This document shows, piece after piece, positions 31,469-42,597 of a stretch of 64,000 nt of DNA. The translations under genes and the position numbers were made by a program. The stretch comes from Gp6-AA40 sp963818645 (lineage in GTDB: Bacteria; Acidobacteriota; Vicinamibacteria; Vicinamibacterales; UBA2999): positions 133,285 to 197,284 of the forward strand of contig CAWFTF010000004.1 of the NCBI GenBank assembly GCA_963818645.1, written 5' to 3'. Under the pieces are notes generated by a model. That model saw only the letters and a list, made by a program, of their open reading frames with translations. It was not told where the DNA came from and made no database searches. How positions within the stretch are numbered: the stretch's first letter is position 1; every line of letters begins with the position of its first letter.

Positions 31469-33093
31469 ATGGAATCAACAATGACGGTGGCGGCGCCGCG
31501 GGTGACGTACCTGAACCACGAGCACACGGTAGCGTCGTGGCTGCTCACCAAGGATCACAAGCGCATCGGGATCATGTACCTCCTGGTCGTGACCTTTGCG
31601 TTCTTTCTCGGCGGGCTGTTCGCGTCGATGATTCGCATCGAGCTGGCGACACCGGCAGGCGACCTCGTCTCGGCAGATACCTACAACAAGCTGTTCACCA
31701 TGCACGGCGTGGCCATGGTGTTCTTCGTGCTGATCCCGGCCGTACCCGCCATTCTCGGCAACTTCGTCCTGCCGTTGCAGCTCGGTGCAAAAGACGTTGC
31801 GTTCCCGAAGCTGAACCTTCTCAGCTGGTATGTGTTTGTCATCGGGTTCCTGTTCACCGTCTACGCGATGGTGACGGGCGGCGTCGACACTGGCTGGACC
31901 TTCTACACGCCGTACAGCAGCCGGGCATCGAATACGAACGTCGTCGATGACCGGACTCGGCGTGTTCATCACGGGCTTCTCGTCGATCCTGACCGGTCTG
32001 AACTTCATGGTGACGATCCACCGGATGCGCGCGCCCGGTCTCACCTGGTTCCGGCTGCCGCTCTTCGTGTGGGCCCTCTATTCGCCCGACCCTGGTGATG
32101 GTCCTCGGCACGCCGGTCATCGCGATCACGATGCTCGCACTCGCGATCGAGCGTTTCCTGCACTTCGGCATCTTCGACCCGGTGATCGGCGGCGACCCGG
32201 TACTCTTCCAGCACATGTTCTGGTTCTACTCGCACCCCGCGGTCTACATCATGATCCTGCCGCCGATGGGTGCGATCAGCGAGGTCATCGCGGCGTTCTC
32301 GCGGAAGAGCATCTTCGGCTATTCCTTTGTCGCGTTCTCGAGCCTGGCCATTGCCGTCTTCGGCTTCCTGGTCTGGGCCCATCATCTGTTTGTCTCGGGG
32401 ATCTCGGTCTACTCGGCGCTCGTGTTTTCGCTCCTCACCTATGCCGTCGCCATCCCGTCGGCCGTGAAGACGTTCAACTGGGCAGCGACGATGTACCGCG
32501 GAGCGATCTGGTTGAAGGCGCCGATGATCTGGGCGATCGCGTTCCTGGGCTTGTTCCTCGTGGGTGGTCTGACCGGGCTGTTCACGGCGGCGCTCGGCGT
32601 GGACGTCCACATCCATGACACCTATTTCGTCGTCGCGCATTTCCACTTCATCATGGTCGGCGGCGCGATCATGGGCTACTTCGCCGGGCTGCACTACTGG
32701 TGGCCGAAGATCACGGGCAAGATGTACTCGGACATCTGGGCCAAGGTTGCGGCGATCATCGTCTTCGTCGGATTCAACCTGACGTTTGGCCCGCAGTTCA
32801 TCCTGGGCTATCTCGGCATGCCCCGCCGGTATCACGTGTATCCACCGGAATTCCAGGTGCTGAACGTGCTGTCGTCGGCCGGTGCGTCGATCCTCGCTGT
32901 CGGCTACATCCTGATCGCCATCTACCTCGTCGCGTCGATTTTCTGGGGCGAGGAAGCCGGCGACAACCCGTGGCACGCGACCGGTCTCGAGTGGACGACG
33001 CAGTCGCCGCCGCTGCCTCATAACTTCGCGACGCAGCCAGTGGTGACCGAGGACGCGTACGAGTATTCGAAGCGGGAGATCAAAGTTGTCTGA
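31469..33093 (+). pseudogene. coxA: Cytochrome c oxidase subunit I, A2 type, with two apparent frameshifts
   Basis: Subunit I holds haem a and the haem a3-CuB site. The N-terminal part runs to YSSRASNTNVV near 31945, then MTGLGVFITGFSSILTGLNF in the next frame, and after a second shift near 32086 the frame LVMVLGTPVIAITMLALAIE to the stop. All three pieces join without loss. FYSHPAVYIMILPPMGAISE carries the YSHPxVY motif of A2 oxidases, which replaces the K/D-channel Glu of A1. HGVAMVFF and HDTYFVVAHFHFIMVGG hold haem and Cu ligands. Because the enzyme is central and everything else is intact, sequencing indels are the likely cause (one extra base each). Confidence 0.9.
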
Positions 33094-33783
33094 CGCCATC
33101 GCCGCGCACGCCGGTTCTCACGGAGCGCACGCCGCCCATCATTCCGATCTCCAGCATCACTTCGACTCGCTGGAGCAGCAACACGAAGCCGCCACGCTTG
33201 GGATGTGGCTCTTCCTCATCACCGAAGTGCTGTTTTTCGGCGGGCTGTTCCTCGCCTATACGCTCTATCGCATCTGGTATCCAGTGGCGTGGGCGGAAGC
33301 GAGCCGAGAGCTCGACATCGTTCTCGGTGCCTTCAACACAGCTGTCCTCATCGGCAGCAGCTTGACGATGGCGTTTGCCGTGCGCGCGGCGCAGACCGGC
33401 AAGCAGCGCGCAACCGTTGTCTGGATTCTCCTGACGATGGCGCTCGGCCTCGTCTTCCTGATCGTCAAGTACTTCGAATACAAGGAAAAGTTCGAGCACC
33501 ATCACGTTCCCGGACCGAACTTCGCCTTCGAAGGGCCGCAGGCGGGTCCAGCGCAGATCTACTTCTCGCTGTACTTCCTGATGACCGGCTGCACGCGACG
33601 CACATGATCATCGGCTTCGTCATCATGGCGGTCATCGCGTGGATGGCGCACAAGAAGCGATTCACACCGGAGTGGTACACGCCAGTTGAAATCAGCGGCC
33701 TCTACTGGCACTTCGTCGACATCGTCTGGATCTTCCTGTTCCCGCTGCTGTATCTCGTGGACAGGGCCGGACACTTCGCGTAG
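33086..33783 (+). pseudogene. coxC: Cytochrome c oxidase subunit III with one apparent frameshift
   Basis: Subunit III stabilises the oxidase core. Helices and blocks are typical: LGMWLFLITEVLFFGGLFLA, AFNTAVLIGSSLTMAFAVRA, and after a frame change near 33588, HATHMIIGFVIMAVIAWM and GLYWHFVDIVWIFLFPLLYL. Restoring one C at GGCTG (giving TGLHATHMI) joins the two parts into a normal 232-residue protein. The N-terminus is His-rich. It overlaps the coxA end by 8 bp. Confidence 0.9.
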
Positions 33784-33789
33784 ACGATC

Positions 33790-34164
33790 ATGGCTGGACA
33801 CATCTCACCCAAGAGCACCTACTACGCCATCTTCGGCGCGCTGATGGTATTGACCGCCGTCACGGTCGCCGTGGCGTTTGTCAACCTTGGCTCGTTCAAC
33901 TTCCCGGTGGCGATCGGCATCGCGGTCACGAAGGCCACGCTCGTCATCCTGTTCTTCATGCACGCGAAGTACAGCAGCACGCTGACGAAGATGTTCGTGG
34001 GAACTGCGTTCTTCTTCCTCTTCATTCTCCTGACGCTGTCGCTGACCGACTACCTGTCACGCGGCTTCAAGACGTACGAGGGTGGTGCAGGTGGTGCCGG
34101 CTACGGAGTGCGGAGCGAGAGCTCGATGCAGAGCCGCCCCGCAACCGCGGGCGAGGGTCACTGA
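33790..34164 (+). CDS. Cytochrome c oxidase subunit IV-like (CtaF/COX4 family)
   Basis: The 124-residue protein has three helices (YAIFGALMVLTAVTVAVAFV; FPVAIGIAVTKATLVILFFM; MFVGTAFFFLFILLTLSLTD) and the family block KATLVILFFMHAKYSS. It is a small accessory subunit of bacterial haem-copper oxidases. It closes the act-cox operon, 6 bp after coxC, and its last 7 bp overlap the end of the convergent DUF5916 gene. Confidence 0.9.
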   Translation: MAGHISPKSTYYAIFGALMVLTAVTVAVAFVNLGSFNFPVAIGIAVTKATLVILFFMHAKYSSTLTKMFVGTAFFFLFILLTLSLTDYLSRGFKTYEGGAGGAGYGVRSESSMQSRPATAGEGH

Positions 34165-36290
34165 TTGATCCAGTAACTGACCTTGACCATCAATGTGTGA
34201 GTGGGCTCGGCGCCGAACGCGGTGCCGATGTCGCTCCACGGTCTGAAGACACCCGGCCTCGAATAGTCGGCCTGCGAGACATCCCACACAACGAAGAGCG
34301 TGCTGCCGCGGACGTACTCCCAGCGGAGGACGACGTTGCCGCGGAGCGACTTGGTGTTGAAGTCCGGGTCGTACGAGATCGTGACCGGCGAGAACAGATA
34401 CGAGTAGGGCAGCGCAAGCTTCCTGACGTCTGAGTAGTCGCCGACTGCGACGAAAGGCTGCACGTAGGCCTGCAGCGTGAGGTCCCGATTGAACGCGTAG
34501 GTACCGCGGAACGTCACGTCGACGACGCGGCGGTCGAGCGCGCCGTATACGTAGTCAGTGACCGTATCGCCATCGGCGTCCTCGTTGACGATCCACTGTG
34601 CGTCGTCAGTCCCCTCGCTGTAGCTGGCGGACACCGATGCCTGCACGCGATCGGTGGGTTGCACCGTCAGTCCGACCGATTGGTAGCTGCCGGATCCGCC
34701 GACGGCGTCCCTCCAACGATTGCCGCCCAGGTTCACCCGCCAGCTCTTTCGCGAATCGCTGTTGGCGTTGAAGAACATGAAGTTGTTCCCAGGGTTGAAG
34801 ATCGGTGGGCCGCCGCGAGTGTCCAGGTCATCGTAGGCGTCGCCATTGCGGCCGCCGCCGCCGTTGAAGTTCCAGTAGTTGAGGAGCTGAAACGAGACAT
34901 CGGTCTCGAAGTAGCGTTCGATGCGAAGTCCTTCGTCAGTCCATCCCTGGCTGTAGCTACCGAAGCCCCACAGACCCCAGCGCAGGTTGTAGTCGAAGCC
35001 CCCGGTAAAGGCATCCTGCGCTTTTTCGCGCAAGACACCCGTGACGAGTGCGCCGATATTCGACGCGCCGATGTCGCGCTGCAGCCTGAGCACGTTGTAC
35101 GACGTCGCAGGTTCGATGAGCCGCTCCTGCCGCGTGAAACCTGTGCCGTCGACAACGGGCGTGTCGATGTCGGCGTACTCTCGGCCCGTGACCGCCGTCA
35201 GCGCGCCGTAGGTCCATTGCGAGCTTTTGCCGGTGAGCTTCGCCGCGCCGAGAATTGTGGTTTCGTTCGGCTTCTCTACATCCTGTTCGCCGGACTCCAG
35301 TGTGAGGAGCCGCCCCGGCGTTCGTCCGATACGGCGTGAGTGAAAGAGCTGGAAGTTGCCTTGTCCGAAGTCAGGATTCACGGTCGCGGACAACGTTGCT
35401 CCCGTACCGACACCGAGGCGCAGGTCCACGCCAGTCGATGCGCCGCCGTCCTGCGACAGATTCGGTTGATGCGTCGTACGCGCCGCGACGTAGGGTGTGA
35501 GCTCGAGCCGACGGGGTGGAGCGATCGGTTGCTCGAAGATGAGATGCCCGTAGAGCGACACCTCGCCGCGCTGTCCACGCGGCTTCGACACCCACGTACC
35601 GTTCTCGCTGAGACGCCGTATCTGGCGCTGCACGTTGACGCCCCACACCTGGCCGGGCTCTGGTGATGCGGTGAACCGCACCTGTGAGAATGGAATTCGA
35701 AACTCGGCAGACAACCCTGTGGCGGTCACCGTCGTTCGAACGTCCCACACCCCGTTGTAGTCGCGATCGTTCCGATCGTCATCGGTTGTCGAGAAGTCTC
35801 CCTGCCATCCGGAAGGATTCGTTTGAAACGCGTAGCCGGTCTGATGATCGTGCCGCGGGTCGAACGCGAGTGTGACCATGTCCGTCGGTGGTAGCTCGTC
35901 GCGACGCCCCAGTCCCGTCGCCACGACGTCGCCGGAGTCGTCCACGCACGTGACCGCCACATACAGGTAGCGATCGTCGTAGGCGAACTGGATTCGCGTG
36001 GCGCGAGTCATGGCTTGCCCGTTATCGGGATCACGCTGCGTCAGATCGACGGCGGCGGGTGCCACGATCCACGGCTCGTCATCGAGCCTGCCATCGATCG
36101 TCGGTGGCGCGGCGACACGAACCGCGTGCACCACTTTGCCGGCCTTGAGCGCACGTTGCGGCTCGTTCGGTCCGAACACATCACCCTCGACGGGCGGCGT
36201 CGCGAGCCCGGTTTGCGCGACGCTCGGAATGGCCCACGCGAGTGTCGAGACGAATGCGATCAGAGACGCATGTCTGACTAAGAAATACAC
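34158..36290 (-). CDS. DUF5916 / CBM9-like exported protein
   Basis: The 710-residue protein has a signal peptide (ASLIAFVSTLAWAIPSVAQ) and an N-terminal carbohydrate-binding family 9-like domain (VAAPPTIDGRLDDEPWIVA; IQFAYDDRYLYVAVTCVD). It continues with the DUF5916 domain, whose many amphipathic strands and terminal aromatic-polar pattern (THTLMVKVSYWINQ) suggest an outer-membrane beta-barrel. Such proteins are frequent in Acidobacteria and Bacteroidota; the substrate is unknown. GTG start. It is a single gene, divergent from the MDR dehydrogenase. Confidence 0.85.
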   Translation of the reverse strand: MYFLVRHASLIAFVSTLAWAIPSVAQTGLATPPVEGDVFGPNEPQRALKAGKVVHAVRVAAPPTIDGRLDDEPWIVAPAAVDLTQRDPDNGQAMTRATRIQFAYDDRYLYVAVTCVDDSGDVVATGLGRRDELPPTDMVTLAFDPRHDHQTGYAFQTNPSGWQGDFSTTDDDRNDRDYNGVWDVRTTVTATGLSAEFRIPFSQVRFTASPEPGQVWGVNVQRQIRRLSENGTWVSKPRGQRGEVSLYGHLIFEQPIAPPRRLELTPYVAARTTHQPNLSQDGGASTGVDLRLGVGTGATLSATVNPDFGQGNFQLFHSRRIGRTPGRLLTLESGEQDVEKPNETTILGAAKLTGKSSQWTYGALTAVTGREYADIDTPVVDGTGFTRQERLIEPATSYNVLRLQRDIGASNIGALVTGVLREKAQDAFTGGFDYNLRWGLWGFGSYSQGWTDEGLRIERYFETDVSFQLLNYWNFNGGGGRNGDAYDDLDTRGGPPIFNPGNNFMFFNANSDSRKSWRVNLGGNRWRDAVGGSGSYQSVGLTVQPTDRVQASVSASYSEGTDDAQWIVNEDADGDTVTDYVYGALDRRVVDVTFRGTYAFNRDLTLQAYVQPFVAVGDYSDVRKLALPYSYLFSPVTISYDPDFNTKSLRGNVVLRWEYVRGSTLFVVWDVSQADYSRPGVFRPWSDIGTAFGAEPTHTLMVKVSYWINQ

Positions 36291-36367
36291 GATGGCCTGC
36301 CGTGGTTAGACACCAGCCGCCGCTCAAAGGCTGGGCGAGGGACACCGTTTCTGATAGGTTTCATCAA

Positions 36368-37315
36368 ATGCGCGCGATCGTTTTGGACGAGAAGGTCGCT
36401 GTCGTTTCCGGGCGGCCGACACCCACGCCAGGCCCTGACGAGGTGCTGGTCCGGGTCCTGCGCGCCGGCGTGTGCGAGACCGACCTCCAGCTGATCAAGG
36501 GCTACATGGGATTCCGCGGCGTGCTCGGTCACGAGTTCGTCGGTATCGCAGAGTCGGGGCCTCTGGCTGGCCGTCGCGTTGTCGGCGAAATCAATTGCGC
36601 CTGCTGGACGTGCGGGACGTGTCGCATGGGTTTGCCGACGCATTGCCCCAATCGAACGGTGCTTGGCATCCTGAACCACGACGGCGCCTTCGCAGACCAC
36701 ATCGCCGTTCCGCAACGGAACCTTCACGCCGTTCCTGACACGCTCTCCGACGACGTCGCGGTTTTCACGGAGCCTGTCGCCGCGGCGTTCCAGATCCCGG
36801 TGCAGGTCACCATCGGCAAGAAGGATCGAATCGCAATCCTTGGCGACGGCCGACTGGGGAATCTGTGCGCACAGGTGCTGGCGAGGATGTCGGACCACGT
36901 TCTTGTTGTCGGCAAACATCCCGAGAAGCTGGCCATCCTGGAGGCCATGGGCATCGCGACGACGGTGCTCTCGGACGCGATCGAGACGCGTTCGTTCGAC
37001 ATCGTCGTTGACTGCACCGGCTCAGAGTCCGGCCTGCCGACGTCGCTGAGGCTGGTGCGCCCTCGAGGAACGATCGTGCTCAAGACGACCGTGGCTGGCG
37101 AGCAGAAGCTGGCGTGGGCGCCGTTCGTGATCGACGAGGTCACGCTCGTCGGCTCGCGGTGCGGCCCATTCGACCAGGCGCTTGCGGCGCTCGAGCAGGG
37201 TCACGTACAGGTGCAGCCTCTCATCGCCGATCGCTTCGATTTGTCACGCGGTCTGGATGCTCTGGCACGTGCGCAGACGAAGGGAATCCTGAAGGTGTTG
37301 TTGGACGTTTCGTAG
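36368..37315 (+). CDS. MDR-family zinc alcohol dehydrogenase
   Basis: The 315-residue medium-chain dehydrogenase begins MRAIVLDEKVAVVSGRPTPT. It shows GVCETDLQLIKGYMGF with the catalytic Cys, GHEFVGIAE with the zinc His and Glu, and the structural zinc lobe CACWTCGTCRMGLPTHCPNR. The cofactor-binding block IAILGDGRLGNLCAQVL follows. Substrate is unknown, perhaps a threonine- or sorbitol-type polyol or an aromatic alcohol. The ATG at 36368 was used because the frame upstream is not family-like. It stands alone. Confidence 0.87.
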   Translation: MRAIVLDEKVAVVSGRPTPTPGPDEVLVRVLRAGVCETDLQLIKGYMGFRGVLGHEFVGIAESGPLAGRRVVGEINCACWTCGTCRMGLPTHCPNRTVLGILNHDGAFADHIAVPQRNLHAVPDTLSDDVAVFTEPVAAAFQIPVQVTIGKKDRIAILGDGRLGNLCAQVLARMSDHVLVVGKHPEKLAILEAMGIATTVLSDAIETRSFDIVVDCTGSESGLPTSLRLVRPRGTIVLKTTVAGEQKLAWAPFVIDEVTLVGSRCGPFDQALAALEQGHVQVQPLIADRFDLSRGLDALARAQTKGILKVLLDVS

Positions 37316-37348
37316 CGGCAGATCCAGGAGCCGGGACGGCGTGTCGAT

Positions 37349-38799
37349 CTACTGTTGCGTTGTGGCGTTGCCTGCTGCGAGCTTGTTCATGAGCGCGGCA
37401 GTCTTGCCGCGAGCGAGCTCGGACGGCGAACGTCCCTGCTTGTTCTTCACGTCGAATCGCGCCCCCTGGCTGGCGAGGAATTCGATGATGCGATCCGACC
37501 CGCGCTGCGCGGCGTAGTGCAGCGGCGTCATGCCGGCATCGTTGGCGGCGTTCACGTTCGCGCCCTTCGCGATCAGCACTTTCATCACGTCGATCGGATC
37601 GTTGCGGTCGCCCGCTTCAGTCACTTCTTCGTCACCGCCGCGTGGCGCTCCAAGCCCCGCTGCTGCCATCAGCGGCGTCGAACCGTCTTTGATCGCCTGC
37701 GACGGATCCGCGCCTCGATCGGCCAGCAGCTGCACCGCTGCGAGATCGATCGCGCGAACGGCGCGATAGAGCGGGGTGGCACCCGGAGCCACGTTGATGT
37801 TGCCCTGTGCCTGCCGAGGCGGGATCGTCTTCACGTACGCCGCGTTGGGATCGGCGCCCTTGTCGAGCAGCAACCGGGCGACCTCCATGTGATTCACGCC
37901 ACGCTCGGTATCGGAGGGGTTCGGTCGGTTGCTGTAGGTCGCGAGGTTTCGCATCTCCATCACGATATAGAGCGAGCCATCGTTGGCGTTCGCTCCCTTC
38001 TCCAACAACTGCTTCGCCAGCGCGTAGTGGCCGTTGAAGATTGCGGTCTGGAGCGCGGTGAATCCGTATTGCGGCTCAGTCGCATTCAGGTCTGCGCCCC
38101 CGGCGATCAGGCGCTCGGACGCTTCGACCGATCCCTGACGCGCGGCGAGAATCAATGCCGTCAGCGCGCCCTGCGGCCGGTCGTGGATGATGCCGCCGGC
38201 GCCGCCCGTGAGCGTCTGGAAGGAGTACTCGATCGTTCGCGCGTTGACCTCGGCGCCGGCGCTCATCAGCGCCTGAACGATGTCTGCATGATTCTCGACC
38301 GCCGCCAGCATCAACGCGGTCTGCCCACGGAATTTCTCTGCTGCGTTCACGTTCGCGCCCGCCTCGACGAGAAGCTTCACGGTCTCGAGATTTCCCGACC
38401 GCGCAGCCAGCATCAGTGGCGTTTCGCCCTCGCCGTACGTCGCGTCGGCGGTCGCTCCGGCCCTGAGCAAGGCGTTGACGATTGGTGCGCTGCCGATGGA
38501 AGCGGCCTCATGGAGCGGTGTCACTCCATAGCGGCTGGCCACATTCGCTTTCGCACCCGCCGCGATCAGTGCCTTGACCGTGTCGAGGTCGTTCCAATGC
38601 GCCGCCCACTGCAGCGCAGTCGTACCGTCCACGTCGGGGGCGTTGACGTCGGCGCGCTGTTTGATCAGTGCCGTGGCGGCCGTCGCGTTCTGATGCTTCA
38701 TCGCGACAACGACGCGTGTGTCCGACTGCGCGTGCACACTGGGTCCGAAACCCAGCGTGGCAACGAGGCACGACGCGGCGATGAGCGAGCTCGGCGCAT
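37349..38799 (-). CDS. Exported ankyrin-repeat protein (first module), apparent frameshift in signal peptide
   Basis: The protein is almost wholly ankyrin repeats (DGTTALQWAAHWNDLDTVKALIAAGA; GVTPLHEAASIGSAPIVNAL; GMTPLHYAAQRGSDRIIEFL), which make protein contacts. The longest open frame starts at GTG 38737 (MHAQSDTRV, 462 aa). One base upstream of ATG 38799 appears missing near 38788. With it restored, the reading is MRRASLIAASCLVATLGFGP then SVHAQS, a proper signal peptide, beginning one base after the DUF1552 stop. Export to the periplasm is therefore likely. It is the last gene of a three-gene unit. Confidence 0.85.
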
Positions 38800-38800
38800 G

Positions 38801-40117
38801 TCACACATCGATTCGGCCTGAGCTCTGGCCGAACTTGTCCGTGTTGATGCCGGCCTTGTCCATGAGCGAGATCATCAGATTCGAGAGCGGTGTGCTCTTG
38901 GCCATCCTGATGTGACGATTCCCCTGATGCGTGCCGGCACCACCTCCGACGAGCAGCGTCGGCAGGTTCTCGTGATCGTGCTGGTTGCCGTTGGTCATGC
39001 CGCTGCCGTACAGGAAGAGCGAGTGGTCGAGCAGGCTGCCGTCGCCATCCGGCGTTGACTGCATCTTGTCCAGGAACTGCGAGAAGAGATCGAGGTGATA
39101 GATGTCCACCTTGATCTTCTTGGCGACCTGCTCCGGGATGTTGTTGTTGTGCGAGACGGGATGATGGCCGTCAGCGACGCCGATCTGCGGATAGCTCAGC
39201 GTGCTCAGCTCGCGCGCCATCATGAATGACGTGACTCGCGTCAGATTGCCCTGATACGCGAGGTGCATCAGATCGAACATCAGCGTGACGTGCTCTTCCC
39301 AGTTCTCCGGGATGCCGACCGGAGTTGGCGGAGCATCGATCCCGGTCTCGTCGCGCTGCTGCTCGGCGGTCACGATGCGCCGCTCGATCTCGCGCACGTT
39401 GTCCATGTAGTCGTTCATGCGAGTGCGATCGCGCGCCCCAAGTTGCGCTGACAACTCACGCGCACTCTGGGCGACCGCGTCGAGGATGCTCGTGTTCTTC
39501 TCGAGCCGCGCGCGCCGCTCTTCCGGTGTTGCCCGATCTCCGCCGAACATCCGCTCGAACACGACGCGCGGGTTGATCTCCATCGGCAGCGGCTGATTCG
39601 CGGACGCCCAGCTGATCGTGCTCATGTACGAGCAGAGGAAATCGCCCGCGCAGCTACCCAGGTGGCTCGAGTGATCCTCGGTGGCAAACTCCATCGACGG
39701 GAATGTGGACGCGCGCCCGATCTTCTGCGCGATCAGCTGATCGATAGTCGTCCCGAGCTTGAGCAGGCTGCCTTTCGCTGGGAAGGTGCCGCTCAGCCAC
39801 ATCGCCGAGCTCACGGAGTGCCCGGCCTCACCGTAGTTCGACAGGTTGGACAACACCGTGACGTGCTTCCGGAACGATTCCAGCGGCTTGAGGATGGGCG
39901 AGAACTCGAAGTTAGTGCCCTCCTGTGCGGGCGTCCACTCGCGCATGATGGAGCCGTGCGGCACGTACACGAAACCAAACCGCGATGTCGGAGCCGCCGG
40001 GGTCTGCGCCAAAGCTGTCGCGGCGGGCACCATGCTGTCGAGCAGCGGCAGTGCGACCGTGATGCCAAGGCCCCGCAGTACGGTGCGGCGCGGGATGGCC
40101 TTCTTCGTGATCATCAT
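38801..40117 (-). CDS. DUF1552 Tat-exported protein (first module)
   Basis: The 438-residue protein has a twin-arginine signal (IPRRTVLRGLGITVALPLLD...ALAQ). Its DUF1552 body shows GFVYVPHGSIMREWTP, SMWLSGTFPAKGS, LLDHSLFLYGSGMTNGNQHD and LPTLLVGGGAGTHQGNRHI. The arrangement resembles sulfatase/phosphatase-fold family members, but no enzyme activity is proven. Start ATG 40117 overlaps the DUF1592 stop as ATGA, so translation is coupled; the longer open frame upstream is antisense-like noise. A paralogue is at 51874-53283. Confidence 0.87.
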   Translation of the reverse strand: MMITKKAIPRRTVLRGLGITVALPLLDSMVPAATALAQTPAAPTSRFGFVYVPHGSIMREWTPAQEGTNFEFSPILKPLESFRKHVTVLSNLSNYGEAGHSVSSAMWLSGTFPAKGSLLKLGTTIDQLIAQKIGRASTFPSMEFATEDHSSHLGSCAGDFLCSYMSTISWASANQPLPMEINPRVVFERMFGGDRATPEERRARLEKNTSILDAVAQSARELSAQLGARDRTRMNDYMDNVREIERRIVTAEQQRDETGIDAPPTPVGIPENWEEHVTLMFDLMHLAYQGNLTRVTSFMMARELSTLSYPQIGVADGHHPVSHNNNIPEQVAKKIKVDIYHLDLFSQFLDKMQSTPDGDGSLLDHSLFLYGSGMTNGNQHDHENLPTLLVGGGAGTHQGNRHIRMAKSTPLSNLMISLMDKAGINTDKFGQSSGRIDV

Positions 40118-42559
40118 GACTCTGCTCTCCTCCGCTGAAACGCGGGACTCCTGATGATACCGAGCACGAGGGATGAAAAGCGGTAATCGCTCTTTGCGGA
40201 TTCCTTGAGGATGGCGCGCACGTACGGCATGTCGCTGTACTCGACTCTGTGGCCGAGCGCGTACGTCATCAGCATCTCGGTCACGTTGCGCGCGAACATG
40301 TCGGGCCGCCGCAGCAATGCCTGACGCAGTGCCGCAGGCCCTTCGATCTTCGAGCCGTCGGCCAACTGTGCGGACGCATCGATGGCCGCGCCGTTGTCCA
40401 CCGTGCGCCAGCGGCCGATCCCGTCGAAGTTCTCGAGTGAGAGTCCGATCGGGTCCATCAGCTTGTGGCAGTTTGCGCACGTCGGATTGCGCCGGTGTTC
40501 TTCCATCCGGTCGCGCATCGAGCGTGCCTTCGCCGGCGTTTCATCGAGCGGTGGAACGTTCGCCGGTGCTTCTGGCGGCGGCGTGCCCAGAATATTGGTC
40601 AGCACGTACTTGCCGCGCAGCACTGGTGAGGTGCGATTGTTCTGTGACGTGAGCGCGAGGATGCTGCCCTGTCCCAGCAGTCCGCGGCGCGCCTCATCGC
40701 TGACGGCGATCTTCCTGAACTGCGTGCCGTACACGTTCGGGATCCCGTAATGCCGCGCGAGCCGCTCGTTCACGTAGGTATAGTCGGCATCGAGCAGCCG
40801 CAGCACGCTCTTGTCTTCGAGGACAACGCTCTCGAAGAGCATCTCGGTTTCGCGCTGCATCGCCTCGCGGAGGTTGTGATCGAAGTCCGGGAAGACGTCG
40901 GCGTCGGGTTGGAGGCCGCGCAGGTTGCGCAGGAACAGCCACTGTCCGGCGAAGTTGCTCCCGAGCGCCCGCGAGCGTTCGTCCTTGAGCATGCGGCGAA
41001 CCTGCTGCTCGACCACCGCCGGTTCGCGCAATCGTCCCGCGATCGCCAGGTCCAGCAGCTCATCGTCGGGGATGCTGCTCCAGAGGAAGAACGAGAGTCG
41101 TGAGGCGAGTTCGACGTCGTTGATGCGATAGGAGGCGCCGCGAGCGACAACTGCGGGATCCTGCTCGACTCGATACAGGAAGCGCGGGCTGACGAGCAGG
41201 AAGGTCAACGCACTTTCGACGCCCTGATCGAACGACCCGCCTCGCGCTCGCTCCTTCTCGTAGAAGCTGAGGAGGCGCGTCGTTTCAGTCTCGCTGACCG
41301 GCCCGCGATACGCACGGCGTGCGACCGTTGACAGAATCGTCCGCGCGCACGGCGTCGCCTCGCGATCGTTCGCCGGTGTGCAGGTGAAGACCCGCTGCCG
41401 GCTCGGCGATCGCGCACTCTGTACTGGATTGAACGGACCTTCAACCGTCACTCGATCGAGTTCCGGGATACCAACGGGAGTAATCGGGTCGAGGCGTTCA
41501 CGCTCGAACGGTTGAAGCAGTTCGACCGTTGTCGCCGAACTCTTCTTGATGAATGAGACGCCAACATCGTGCATTCCCGCTGTGACGGTCAGACGCTTCT
41601 GAAAGCGCTTCTCCATCTCGTCGCCGGCCAGTGTCGGCTGCGAGTAGTTGGCTTGCTCGTCCTTCGGTCCGCCGAAGCGCGCGAGGACGATACGCTCACC
41701 GTCGAGCGTGACCTCGAGATCGTGCTCCAACTCGAGACCGCGAATGATGTTGACCGTCTCGCGATAGAGTCGCGGGCTGATCACGTATTCGCCATCAACA
41801 GGGAAGTAGTGGCGAATGAGGATGCCACCGCGAGTGCCGACGGGAAGTCCGGCCACGTGATCGTGCTGCGACAGGTCCCCGCGCACGCGGAAGGTTTCGA
41901 GCGCCGGTGTGATCGCAGGGCTTGCGACGACCTGCGCTGAAATTTTCCAGGCTGCGGAGAGATAGCGATCCATCAGCGACGTCGAGACGTTGAGGACGCT
42001 CGCGTTGTTGTCGAACCCGAAGGCCTCTTCGTCAGGAGGCAGCACCGCGCTCACGTCGATCTGCAGCGCGAACAGGTCTCGAATCGCGTTGCCATACTCC
42101 GCCCGATTCAACCGGTGCATCGTCGGTCCGCGCAGGGAAGGCGACGAGAGCGCAGCCTTGTCGAGTGTTGTTTCGAGGTGAGTGACGAGGCTATCGAGCG
42201 CGGACTGATCCGGGCGAGGGACGCCGACGGGCGGCATCATGCCCGCTCGAACTTTGCGGATGACCTTTTCCCAGACTTCGGCGCCAGCTGGAATGTCAGT
42301 CAACGAGATGTCGTCGAGCGCGAGGCCCGCGGTCTTGAGGCGCCCGTTGTGACACGTGACGCAGGTACCGCTTCAGCAGCGCGCCGTGATCGGGACCAGG
42401 TGCCGATGGGTTTGCGGTCGTCGCTGCTGGAGTCTGACGAACAGGCGTTGCCACGGCCTGGCCGGCTCGCGCCGACGCCAAGGGATGGTCCGCCGCGCTC
42501 AGAAGCACGGTCACCCACGCGGCAAGACAAACGAAGACGCCTCGTCTCATTGGCGGCAT
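40114..42559 (-). CDS. DUF1592-family haem-binding protein (first module), apparent frameshift
   Basis: A signal peptide (RRGVFVCLAAWVTVLLSAAD) leads to a haem motif CVTCHNGRLKTAGLALDD. Then come the Planctomycete-type domains DUF1587 (LNRAEYGNAIRDLFAL), DUF1595, DUF1592 (LASRLSFFLWSSIPDDELLD), DUF1588 (VLTNILGTPPPEAPANVPPL) with a second haem site CANCHKLMDPIGLSLENFD, and DUF1585. One extra C near 42367 moves the frame just before CVTCH, so the open frame from 42303 lacks the haem-bearing N-terminus. The role is unknown; periplasmic electron transfer coupled to DUF1552 is the common guess. Confidence 0.85.
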
Positions 42560-42597
42560 TTTCCCCTGAATTTCTCAGGGGTTGGGGCAAAATTATA

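Noticed and set aside
32041..33099. 352-residue minus-strand ORF
   Set aside because: Antisense shadow of coxA, same composition artefact.
37355..38821. 488-residue plus-strand ORF
   Set aside because: Antisense shadow of the ankyrin gene; low-complexity Arg/His-rich translation without family blocks.
40118..40480. N-terminal extension of the DUF1552 ORF
   Set aside because: Lies inside the DUF1592 gene and has no homology; the Tat signal starts at 40117.
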